Assembly (NCBI RefSeq): GCF_000520975.1
Contig: NZ_JACB01000039.1
Location: 1-64,000 of the forward strand
Direction: 5' to 3'
DNA length: 64,000 bases
Source of the DNA: Aquimarina megaterium XH134
Lineage (GTDB): Bacteria; Bacteroidota; Bacteroidia; Flavobacteriales; Flavobacteriaceae
Shown: positions 12,801-19,552 of the stretch, one piece after another
Numbering within the stretch: position 1 is the stretch's first letter
How the letters are laid out: each line of letters opens with the position of its first letter
Translations under genes and position numbers: made by a program
Notes under the pieces: model-generated
Database searches by the model: none
Told to the model about the DNA's origin: nothing
Seen by the model: the letters and a program-made list of their open reading frames with translations, nothing else

Positions 12801-15800
12801 GGTTAAACGACCTGTTCAGGTCATTACACAAAACTCGGATTTTATAGTTCCTTTATCAGCCAAATCTGAAGAACAGTTAAAACAAAAGGTTTCAGATTTA
12901 TTGGAGTTTATTAAAAAGGAGAAGGGTGAGTTAGATTTGGTTAATATCGCATATACTTTACAGGTAGGTAGAGAAGCGATGGAAGAACGCCTTGGTTTTA
13001 TGGTGAAGGATATCGATCAACTTGCAGAAAAACTTCGAGCTTATAGTGAAGGAGAGGATTCTATTCGTGGTGTCTATTTGGGGCAGGTGAAGCGCAATAA
13101 AGAAGGTTTGCAAATCATTAGTAATGATGATGAGATGAAAGAAACCATTGTAGATAACTATTTAAGTCAAAAGAAACTATCGAAATTACTGGATTTATGG
13201 GTTAAAGGTCTGGAGTTAGATTGGAACAAACTCTACGGAGACCATAAACCTAAGCGTATCAACTTGCCATTGTATCCATTTGCAAGAGAGCGCTATTGGA
13301 TTGAAAAAACGGTTGATAATTATAAAAAAGCTCTAGAAGTACTTCATCCATTAGTACATAAAAATACTTCAGACCTTCGTCAGCAAAGCTATAACACCAT
13401 ATTTGATGGTGAAGAATTTTTTATCAGAGAAAATAAGATTCAGGGCGATAACGTCTTACCAGGATTAGCTTGTTTAGAAATGGCTCAAGCAGCTATGATA
13501 TTGGCAAATGCTCCCCAGGATGAATCTGCAGTAATTGAATTACATCATGTTTTGTTTACAAAACCAATTGTGGTTGAAGAAACAAAGGAAGTTAGAATAG
13601 CATTGTTTGCAGGTGAGCAAATAGGTGTTGAAATTTATAGTACTGAAGAAGAACAAGAAATATATTTTCAGGGACAAGTTACGTATAGTCATCTAAATGA
13701 ACCTGCTACACTTGATATTTTGCAACTCAAAGATGAAATGAAACAGATTGCTCTGAAACCTAATGACATATACACGGATCTATCAAAAAAAGGATATGTA
13801 TATGGTTCTACTCTTCAGGGAATCTCAAGTATTTATCGAGGGGATAATCAATTATTAGCAGAAGTAAGCATACCACTTCTAGAAGAAAATGATCAAAAAG
13901 GATTTGTACTCCATCCTTCGATCATAGAAGGAGTGATGCAGGCATGTATCGGTTTAGTTACTGATATCGAATCTCTAAGTCAACCATTATTCCCGACCTC
14001 GTTAGACGCTGTACGTATAATATCTTCCTGTACGAAGGAAATGAATATCTGGGTACGCATTAAAGATATAAAGACGACTAATCACGTACTAGATATTGAC
14101 CTTATCGACCAGCAAGGGAATATTTGTATAGAAATGAGAGGGCTATCCTTACAGAGTCTTGGCGAAAAAAACAATACTTCCGAAAATGTAGAAAAAGCGA
14201 TTGAAGTATACCAAGACAAGTATGATACTGCTGTTCTACAACCAGAAGAAGTATCTCAAAGTTTATTTTTTAAGGAATATTGGAAAGAGCAACCTCTTAC
14301 TTTAGGTAATTCATTAACTAATAACAAGCAGATTATTATTTTTGCAGATAAAGAGTTTAAAGAGAGTATTGTAAATACCGATAATACTAGTCAGTTTGCA
14401 AAAGCAATTTTTGTATTTCAAGAACAGAAATACGAAAAAATTTCTGAAAACTTTTATCACTGCCGCCTCAATAATGTATCAGATATTCAAAAAGTGCTTA
14501 AAGATGTAAACGATAAAAGTAATAAGTCTATTGGACTAATATATACTTGGGCAAAAAATAATAAAGAAAAAGGGATTCATGCATTGTTTAATGTATTTAA
14601 AGCCATTAAAAGATTTGATAATCCCGTTGATATTACATTAGTAGGTAACTATGACCCTTTATCTGTAGAAACATGCTGGGATTATTCCTGGATAGGCTTT
14701 GAGCGTTCCCTAAAATTGGTATTGCCTAATTCAAAGATATCATTACTTTATACAGATTCATCCGGATGTACGCCTCTGCAATTATTAGATGCCATACAAC
14801 ATCCTGGAGTAATTTGGTATAAAGATCAGCAAAGGTTTGAATTATCGTATAGGCCATTTAATCTTAGTAATACTACAAAAACACCAGTACTCCATAAAAA
14901 TGGCAGTTATTTAATTACCGGAGGTGTTGGAAAACTAGGGTTTGAGTTGGCGCGTTATTTGGCTAAAGAGTATCAGGCAAAACTGTTACTACTTGGTAGA
15001 AGGCCATTAGTCTCTGAAATTCAGGAAAAGATTGATCAATTAAAACAAGAAGGAGCCAAAGAAGTTTACTATTATTCTGTTGATATTAGTAATAGAAAAG
15101 CAATAACGTCCTGGGCAAAAAATCTTCCTTTTAATTTATCAGGTATTATTCATGCAGCGGGAGTTGAAGGTTCTGAAGTTTTTTATGAAAAAACAACAAA
15201 AAGCATCAATGAGGTACTTCAACCTAAATCTAAGGGAATAATCGTATTAGATGAAATACTAAATGAACAACCTCTGGATTTTGTGTGTTATTTTTCATCG
15301 TCAGCTGCTATGTTAGGCGATTTTGGATCTTGTGATTATGCAATAGCAAATCGTTTTCTAATGGCTTATGCTTATTATCGTGAGCAGAAAAACCAAAATA
15401 ATGGAAAATCTGTCGTTATAAACTGGCCTTTTTGGAAAGATGGTGGCATGGGTAAAGGCGATTTTGAGCAAGCTGCATTTTATCTTAAAAGCAGTGGCCA
15501 GGAGGTACTCGAAACATCAGAAGGAATAACAATATGGAATGACATTATCCAATCTAATCAAACGCAAACACTAGTACTTAAAGGTAAACCTAAACGTGTT
15601 GAACAATTCTTAGATCGTACCTACGCAGCAGAACCACTTGATCAATTACCATCGAATATTCAAAACCAACATGCTCACATGGGTAAAGGGTGGAAGGCGC
15701 AATATCAGGACCTTTCACTACAAGAATGTATTTATGCTGATCTTATCAAGCTTGTATCTACAAGCCTGAAAATACCTTCAGAAAAACTGGACGGGGTAAC

Positions 15801-18057
15801 TAATCTGGCAGATTATGGCTTTGATTCTATTAGTTTAACAACATTTGCCAAAGAACTAAGAACACATTTTTTTATTACAATAACTCCTGCTGTATTCTAT
15901 AATTATTCGACTATTAAGAAATTAAGCGATTACTTCGTTCAGGATTATCATAGTCACTTAGAAGAATTTTATAACAAACCACAGAATAAAGTAATTGAGA
16001 GACAACAGGTAGATACGAAAAAACCAGTATTAAAGAAAACCGCAATCCCAAAACGCTTCTTACAAACTAAGTCCAAAGATACGTCATACTTTTCGAGCTC
16101 AACTCAGGAACCTATTGCTATTATAGGGATGTCGGGACGTTTTCCAGGAGCCGATACACCAGATCAATTATGGAAAATGCTAGAAAAAGGAGAGAGTGGT
16201 ATTAGCGAGATTCCTTTATCCCGTTGGGACTGGCGTGATTATTTCTCAAAATCCGGAGATTCAGATAATAAAATCAGTACTAATAAAGGAGGTTTTATTA
16301 ACAATGTGGATGAATTTGATCCTTTGTTTTTTGAAATTACACCTAGAGAAGCAGAAGCTATGGATCCCGGTCAAAGGATGCTTTTAATTGAAGCGTATAA
16401 AGCAATTGAAGATGCTCAAATTGATCCTTCATCACTACGAGGAACCCCGATTGGTGTTTTTGCAGGAATGGAAGAAAGTCAATATAGTTCACTTATTTCT
16501 GATGAACAAGGAGTTGGTAATAGTGGCAATGCCATGATATCTTCCAGGTTGTCATACTACCTCGATTTACAAGGGCCTACAATTGCGACCAATACAGCCT
16601 GTTCTTCAGGATTAGTAGCCATGCATCAGGCAATCATGAGTTTACGAAACAGAGAATGTGAATCAGCATTAGTTGCTGGTATCTCTTCTTTGATTTTATC
16701 GCCAGAATTCTATGTTAAGATGAGTCAGGCAGGAATGCTCTCACAAGATGGTCAATGCTATAGCTTTGCTAAAAAAGCTAACGGTATTGGTGCTAGTGAA
16801 GCAGTTGTAGTGCTTATGCTAAAACCCTTATCAGCAGCCATTGAAGCAGGTAACCCTATTTACGGAACCATTAAAGCCAGTGGTATCAACTTTGACGGGA
16901 AAACTAATGGAGTTACTGCACCTAGCGGTAAAAGCCAAGAAGCACTAATCAAAAATGTTTATACCAATTATGATATCAACCCTCGGGACATTTCACATAT
17001 TATTGCGCATGGTACCGGAACAAAATTGGGTGACCCTATTGAACTAAATGCCTTAAATGATGCCTTTAAAAAACTCATTGAGGAGCGACCAGATTCAAAA
17101 CAAACGACTAATTGTGCCATAACAAGTTGTAAAAGTAACCTGGGGCATACAATGGCGGCCTCAGGATTGGTAAGTGTGGTTAGTTTGTTAAAAGGGCTAC
17201 AGCATAATAAAATACCCGCTACTATTAACTGTGAGGATGAAAATGACTATATAAGCTGGGAGAACAGCCCGTTTTATATTAATAAGATCACCAGAGAATG
17301 GAAAAAAGAAGAAGATAAACCTCGTATGGGAGGTATAAGTTCCTTTGGACGTAGTGGTACTAATGCTCATGTAGTCATTGAAGAATATACAACACCAATA
17401 ACTCTTCAATTTTCTTCTGCTGTACACCCCAGAGAAGATGCACAAGTTATGATTGTTCTATCAGCTAAAACAGAGGAACAACTACTACAAAAAGTTAGTG
17501 ATCTGTTAACTTTAATAAAAAATCCGGATCAAACTATTGATCTGCTTTCCATAGCTTATTCCTTACAGGTAACCCGGGAAGTTATGGAGATACGTTTAGG
17601 GTGTATTGTAAACTCTGTTGAGGAGTTAGTAGATAAACTACAGGCATATCTTAATTCAGAAAAAAATATTGAAAGCTTTTACAGAGGAGAAGCAAAACAC
17701 TATGATACCTCGATATCCATATTTAATTCAGATACCGATTTACAGGAAACTATTAACAAATGGATAGAGAATAAAAAACTTTCGAAAGTACTCGAATTAT
17801 GGGTTAAAGGTCTGGAGTTGGATTGGAACAAACTCTATGGAGAAGTTAAACCTAAATGCATTAACCTACCCAAATACCCATTTGCCAAAGAGCGATATTG
17901 GATCAAAGAAACGACATCAAAGCATATTATAGAAAATACACCTATAGCGATTAATAAGAATTATGAAATCATTGAAAATCTTGTCGATCAGATTGAAAGT
18001 GAATCCATTGCAACAGATCAAGCTATTGGCTTACTAAAGAAATATAGCACATATTAA
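3853..18057 (+). CDS. Trans-AT PKS subunit with triple ECH (KR-ACP-KS-DH*-ECH3-ACP2-KS-DH*-KR-ACP-KS)
   Basis: A polypeptide of about 4734 residues. The TTG at 3853 and the ATG at 3865 are both possible starts, 21 or 33 nt after the previous stop. Domains by window position: docking helices to 3960; KR about 4000-5220 (GGMGGLG); ACP 5300-5530 (GIDSILA); KS 5695-6990 (Cys 6184); DH-like 7510-8270, which lacks the catalytic His and Asp; three ECH-like domains at 8581-9200, 9295-9850 and 9995-10690; ACPs at 10795-11020 and 11110-11340 (GLDSIVG); KS 11510-12780 (Cys 12013); DH-like 13330-14160, with His changed to Asn and Asp to Glu; KR 14250-15650; ACP 15715-15960 (GFDSISL); KS 16105-17400 (Cys 16600); docking tail from about 17960. 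The ECH block with doubled ACPs is a beta-branching module. The following module should leave a beta-hydroxyl, because its DH is degenerate. The terminal KS must work with the DH-KR-ACP of the 19553 protein. No AT, ER or methyltransferase domain is visible. Confidence 0.95.
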   Translation: MKEKMKENLKKIFQDISKGKLTQTEALEKIKTIKLQEQGKVIGTMLSTSVWRKDMSVSEGEIKYTEHHIIFCEIPQLKENEIKELLPDCHFVRLSSGEDQSIADRYERHAMSCFDYLQQILSNKPQGNILIQIVIGNDVEQVVFMGLSGLLQTATLENPVLKGQIIRTQLDIEAKELSLQLQENVSSFEDHQVKYDQNIRYVLKREEIQASDVSPKIAFKDRGVYLITGGMGGLGILFIKEILKQTTHSRVIVTGRSTLTTERKAILEALPIRNNTVEYRQLDLSNLEQVNQLIITISKEYKQLNGILHCAGMTSDNFIVKKTRDEFGSVLIPKVTGTFNLDQASKDIDLDFLVLFSSVASQIGNVGQADYAAANGFMDQFAVYRNQLVQKDQRQGHTLSINWPLWQDGGMQIDQASQEVLKQTMQIQPMETIAGMHAFYCSLELNQDQVLVIKGDLSQLHNHKKIDQEIINSPMITNNGHSDLFEKTEDYLCKEFSLLLKLTSRKIDPQEPLEKYGIDSILAMKFTSQLEETFGALPKTLFFEYQTIRELTEYFVKSYQHQLTALFDSTPGNNISIEKLANIKSETDERIAHKLISGKRFSRSRLTNSIHSVPADSIAIVGLSGRYPNSVDIAAYWDNLKEGRDCITEIPKDRWDWRAYYSEDRSKSGYHYSKWGGFIEGVDEFDPRFFNISPREAASIDPQERLFLQHSWMAIEDAGYTRSSLQIPRKEGLAGQVGVYAGVMYGEYNLSGSLASIANRVSYFLNLHGPSMTLDTMCSSSLTSIHLACQDLKEGRTDLGIAGGVNVSIHPNKYQMLSSGQFISSAGHCQSFGEGGDGYIPGEGVGVVVLKRLSEAKRDGNHIYGVIKGSSLNHGGKTNGYSVPNPKAQASAITEALKISDTDPRHISYIEAHGTGTKLGDPIEIAALSKAFEGDQTEKDKGYCLLGSAKSNIGHCESAAGIAGLTKIVLQMAHGQIVPSLHSKRLNPHIDFDNTPFIVNQELRDWDPPLISGKVYPRIAGISSFGAGGSNAHIILEEYINVDRPVLNTDQVIDVGIVLSARTSDQLKQKAIDLLSYLEVSDQERTDIDLTSMSYTLQVGREAMDKRFGLVVSSIVELKEKLESYLDDTKEVEGIYQGEVKRDEDFSELAADTVIQEWISDKKIAKLLDVWVKGYVMDWRQLYGDVLPELMSLPTYPFARERYWTAVSDTASQVENNTAISVLHPLVHSNTSDLKNHKYSSTFRGDAFFISSLSTGHKEISVAVYLEMARAAIAEALPKEKTPHFLEFSNTVWSGPLIFRDDIEVHIALFDQTEEGVCFEVYSDIEGKEVIYCQGEVILHNELPLKTLDNKALRAKMQRSVLSSSRKNIASILQGDKQLLAELSLPEDLLSEEEVYVLHPGILKEVLQSGLLLFSRTALEPTGIDSLQIKSSCVANMWVWARYSSGRADALDIDLCDQEGNVCVQMYGVSYQEVIHDFIENTFSQEEVIKPSLDLEEIQRSPRELSIPIPSKIVLENSEVEKFTDSILEKPTQILLVTPDTFGIEEMKDSVLDKTTTTLSDIIPYNNQRRELSNASLIKLFDHDKGLYSLAISAPDKNTLSSDLISALVEALAYVKEISSLKVLLLRGGNVFLQGDRTSYNESVRSGLYQAIASFPFPIIAEMKGSAIGTGFLIGGLCDFMMCSEESKYSYTNYKEGFFPRLEEELWFKERFGNVLAHSFLYQSEGLTGKALQEQGCSCPILVSDQVSSFTESFALDLCEKSKDALQLLKQHLGRKLFTLTEQLVVVPTIQVESTVTTKPQLTFDSKYLKLETDTDHVLTITLHTGGKNYSLENIISGLKTIFTQLDKDNYYKVIVLSSDIADFVSVSDLEGSKEVVLEFQDLILESPIPIVAVINSNAKDIGWLISLSCDVCIYHAQGEYSVSGLIEVPELAIRSAMLFSHRLGCTTSKELLLAGKTYTGTELQDQVGSLIVTDDVFSEALNQVSRWVKLPLEAIRNWKNAQISIQKKTIEELPVWFEEQTKTSELLPKTITDITLSTKVIKAKSYPEGIVEVTMEDREAKNMFSDAFIAGMIEVFMHIAEHPSYKVVVLTGYDNYFASGGTKDSLLAIQEGKAKFTDTKIFELALDCKIPVISAMQGHGIGAGWSMGMFSDFVLFSEESRYVSPYMRYGFTPGAGATLIFPDKIGYDLSRETLLRGVEYSGKALQNKGMFFPVFPRKETHSAALVLARQIVRYSRKNLVAIKDQLTAHLKKRLETTYSHELAMHEKTFVGRQDTLQQIESHFYQDRTISKEAINATEKLPAVNIEDTVSRTDVLPDIISDLKKLLAKELHLSEDEIDENSQFVDLGLDSIVGVTFIRTINEKYALSLQATIVYSYATLAALGRHIKEVSEKQGISVSRSVTSKITDIPKKEPEANTQSIFPNILLDLKKLLAKELHLSEDEIDDNSQFVDLGLDSIVGVTFIRTINEKYGLSLQATIVYSYSTLSALSAHIQDEIKQQGVLITNSTVSTDIPEKVFQSDIPKAVKGRRLTSLRKSLQGNANQFAKSSSRSQSIAVIGMSGQFPNAGDVESFWQNIAQGKNCIREIPKKRWDIEKYYQAGEAVAGKTYSKWMGALEGYDLFDPMFFNISPIEAESMDPQQRLFLEACWHTIEHAGYNPHVFSGSKCGVYVGCAAGDYLQQSKKHQLSAQGFTGAAGSILASRISYFLNLQGPCVSIDTACSSSLVAIANACDALVSGSIDSAIAGGVYIMATPSMHIMSSQSGMLSPDGRCHTFDQRANGFVPGEGVGVVMLKRLEDAEKDNDTILGVVQGWGINQDGKTNGITAPNTESQIQLEQQVYDQFDVDPNNIQLIETHGTATKLGDPIEVEGLRRSFQKYTEETAYCALGSVKSNIGHCLTAAGVAGFIKVLQAMKYKQLPPTINFEQLNEHINLDDSPFYVNTELRDWEVRESQQRQAAISSFGFSGTNAHLVMGEYVSQNQEAVKRPVQVITQNSDFIVPLSAKSEEQLKQKVSDLLEFIKKEKGELDLVNIAYTLQVGREAMEERLGFMVKDIDQLAEKLRAYSEGEDSIRGVYLGQVKRNKEGLQIISNDDEMKETIVDNYLSQKKLSKLLDLWVKGLELDWNKLYGDHKPKRINLPLYPFARERYWIEKTVDNYKKALEVLHPLVHKNTSDLRQQSYNTIFDGEEFFIRENKIQGDNVLPGLACLEMAQAAMILANAPQDESAVIELHHVLFTKPIVVEETKEVRIALFAGEQIGVEIYSTEEEQEIYFQGQVTYSHLNEPATLDILQLKDEMKQIALKPNDIYTDLSKKGYVYGSTLQGISSIYRGDNQLLAEVSIPLLEENDQKGFVLHPSIIEGVMQACIGLVTDIESLSQPLFPTSLDAVRIISSCTKEMNIWVRIKDIKTTNHVLDIDLIDQQGNICIEMRGLSLQSLGEKNNTSENVEKAIEVYQDKYDTAVLQPEEVSQSLFFKEYWKEQPLTLGNSLTNNKQIIIFADKEFKESIVNTDNTSQFAKAIFVFQEQKYEKISENFYHCRLNNVSDIQKVLKDVNDKSNKSIGLIYTWAKNNKEKGIHALFNVFKAIKRFDNPVDITLVGNYDPLSVETCWDYSWIGFERSLKLVLPNSKISLLYTDSSGCTPLQLLDAIQHPGVIWYKDQQRFELSYRPFNLSNTTKTPVLHKNGSYLITGGVGKLGFELARYLAKEYQAKLLLLGRRPLVSEIQEKIDQLKQEGAKEVYYYSVDISNRKAITSWAKNLPFNLSGIIHAAGVEGSEVFYEKTTKSINEVLQPKSKGIIVLDEILNEQPLDFVCYFSSSAAMLGDFGSCDYAIANRFLMAYAYYREQKNQNNGKSVVINWPFWKDGGMGKGDFEQAAFYLKSSGQEVLETSEGITIWNDIIQSNQTQTLVLKGKPKRVEQFLDRTYAAEPLDQLPSNIQNQHAHMGKGWKAQYQDLSLQECIYADLIKLVSTSLKIPSEKLDGVTNLADYGFDSISLTTFAKELRTHFFITITPAVFYNYSTIKKLSDYFVQDYHSHLEEFYNKPQNKVIERQQVDTKKPVLKKTAIPKRFLQTKSKDTSYFSSSTQEPIAIIGMSGRFPGADTPDQLWKMLEKGESGISEIPLSRWDWRDYFSKSGDSDNKISTNKGGFINNVDEFDPLFFEITPREAEAMDPGQRMLLIEAYKAIEDAQIDPSSLRGTPIGVFAGMEESQYSSLISDEQGVGNSGNAMISSRLSYYLDLQGPTIATNTACSSGLVAMHQAIMSLRNRECESALVAGISSLILSPEFYVKMSQAGMLSQDGQCYSFAKKANGIGASEAVVVLMLKPLSAAIEAGNPIYGTIKASGINFDGKTNGVTAPSGKSQEALIKNVYTNYDINPRDISHIIAHGTGTKLGDPIELNALNDAFKKLIEERPDSKQTTNCAITSCKSNLGHTMAASGLVSVVSLLKGLQHNKIPATINCEDENDYISWENSPFYINKITREWKKEEDKPRMGGISSFGRSGTNAHVVIEEYTTPITLQFSSAVHPREDAQVMIVLSAKTEEQLLQKVSDLLTLIKNPDQTIDLLSIAYSLQVTREVMEIRLGCIVNSVEELVDKLQAYLNSEKNIESFYRGEAKHYDTSISIFNSDTDLQETINKWIENKKLSKVLELWVKGLELDWNKLYGEVKPKCINLPKYPFAKERYWIKETTSKHIIENTPIAINKNYEIIENLVDQIESESIATDQAIGLLKKYSTY

Positions 18058-18080
18058 TAAATACTTAAGATAAATTGATT

Positions 18081-19316
18081 ATGCAAAGTATAAATGAAAC
18101 CATCATACCCTTGTTAAAAGAAGAATCATCTACGATAATAAAAGGTGAAAATGGAATAACCACAATAACTTTTTATAAAGGTGACCAAACGCACGCATCT
18201 ATTGCTCTACGCGCCCGATTAAAAGAAATTATCAATGGTAATCCTTGGTTGGCAGGACGATTGGTAAAAAATAAGAAACATAAAAATTTACAACTTGCAT
18301 ATCCTTCAGGGCCTATACCAGATGATATAATAGAACGAACTTTCTTTGATAATCCTTCTGATATTAAAATCGGATCTGAAATAAAATATGAAGAATTATT
18401 TAACATATCTAAACCGGCCATAGTAAACAAAGGAGTAAAATTGATTAACAAATCTGACCCTGTAACCAAATTAACTATTGTTCCTGATCAGCATTCTCAG
18501 GGAAAAGGATTTGCCCTTATTTTTTCAATTTCTCATGTGGTAGCAGATGGATATACGTATTACAAAATCTTTAACCAACTGTTTACCGATAAACCCGTAG
18601 AACAATTGGAAGCAAAACGAAATCAAGAAGCTGCTGATAGGGTAACCGAAGTTGTCGGTAAGAAATCATTTAAATTTTTTCATTCTGCACCGTTTATTTT
18701 AAATTTAGTAAAAGGAGCCATATTTGGTAAAAAAACAAAATGTTATGGGTTTTATGTAGAGCCCGAAAAAATCAATATAGCCAAAAATCAAGCTAAGGAA
18801 AATTCATCATCAGTAGATTATGTTTCAACCAATGATATTCTTACTTCAAGCTTTGCAAAAGTGATTAATTCACGAATTTGTATTATGGCAGTTAATTTGA
18901 GAAGCTGGATTAAAGATATTGGTAGTGATGATATCGGAAACTATGCAGGAGGACTTCTGTTCGATGATGATACAAGTTACCATCCAGCTAATATTCGTAA
19001 GGCTTTTCAAGCAGGGTTACCTGTTACCGCTAATGTAAAACCCCTTCCCAAATTTTGGGAAGCGTTACGATGTAAACTTGGTTTGATCAGTAGTTGGGCC
19101 GATTTTCAAGAAAGCCATGATTTAGAAAAATGTGAACAATTATTTCATATTCCTTTATATGAAGCTAAGAAAGCTTTTCCATTAGACTCTGCAGTAGTGT
19201 TCAAAGCCAAACCAGAACAATTAGCAGTTATATACTTTTCGAAAACAGTAGAACGAAATAAATTTTTGTCGAATTGTGAAATCGATGATACCATCTCATC
19301 AAAAATTTTCGATTAA
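18081..19316 (+). CDS. Stand-alone condensation/BAHD-like acyltransferase
   Basis: About 411 residues from the ATG at 18081; a TTG six bases earlier is less likely. The sequence contains SHVVADG, the HxxxDG catalytic motif of the CoA-dependent acyltransferase superfamily (NRPS condensation domains, chloramphenicol acetyltransferase, BAHD/PapA types). The usual C-terminal DFGWG motif is not evident, so it is not a standard BAHD or condensation domain. It is soluble with no signal peptide. It lies 23 nt after the second PKS gene and before the third, on the same strand, so it is probably co-transcribed and part of the pathway. By inference it could form an ester or amide on the polyketide, or release the chain, because no thioesterase is visible in the window. 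The acyl donor and acceptor cannot be told from sequence. Confidence 0.75.
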   Translation: MQSINETIIPLLKEESSTIIKGENGITTITFYKGDQTHASIALRARLKEIINGNPWLAGRLVKNKKHKNLQLAYPSGPIPDDIIERTFFDNPSDIKIGSEIKYEELFNISKPAIVNKGVKLINKSDPVTKLTIVPDQHSQGKGFALIFSISHVVADGYTYYKIFNQLFTDKPVEQLEAKRNQEAADRVTEVVGKKSFKFFHSAPFILNLVKGAIFGKKTKCYGFYVEPEKINIAKNQAKENSSSVDYVSTNDILTSSFAKVINSRICIMAVNLRSWIKDIGSDDIGNYAGGLLFDDDTSYHPANIRKAFQAGLPVTANVKPLPKFWEALRCKLGLISSWADFQESHDLEKCEQLFHIPLYEAKKAFPLDSAVVFKAKPEQLAVIYFSKTVERNKFLSNCEIDDTISSKIFD

Positions 19317-19425
19317 AAAACGCTTACGAGCCTTTTTTAAATAGCACCTTAAAACCTTTTAACCCTCTTTATGAATTAGAACTTTGTGATGAAGCTTTGA
19401 GTTGCCATAAATACTGATAGTCTCT

Positions 19426-19449
19426 TAATTTTTGCATAGCATCGCTATG
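19426..19449 (+). promoter_or_regulatory. Candidate promoter/operator with short inverted repeat
   Basis: The 236-nt gap between the acyltransferase and the third PKS gene holds no gene. It contains a TAATTTTTG element, one base longer than the Bacteroidota -7 consensus TAnnTTTG, followed at once by a perfect 6-bp inverted repeat (CATAGC-ATC-GCTATG, 19435-19449). This could allow separate transcription of the 19553 gene. No convincing -33 TTG element was found at the right distance, so the call is weak. Confidence 0.25.
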
Positions 19450-19552
19450 GTGAAATTGAAAAGTATAGTGAAACGACAGTATTTGCAGTAGTTCAAAGAT
19501 GTAATAAATTTTCTAATTCATAAAGCGGGTTTAATCAATAGCCAGTACTATA

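Noticed and set aside
265..13300. Repeated similar segments suggestive of a repeat array
   Set aside because: They are homologous ACP and KS coding modules with intact frames, not CRISPR or transposon repeats.
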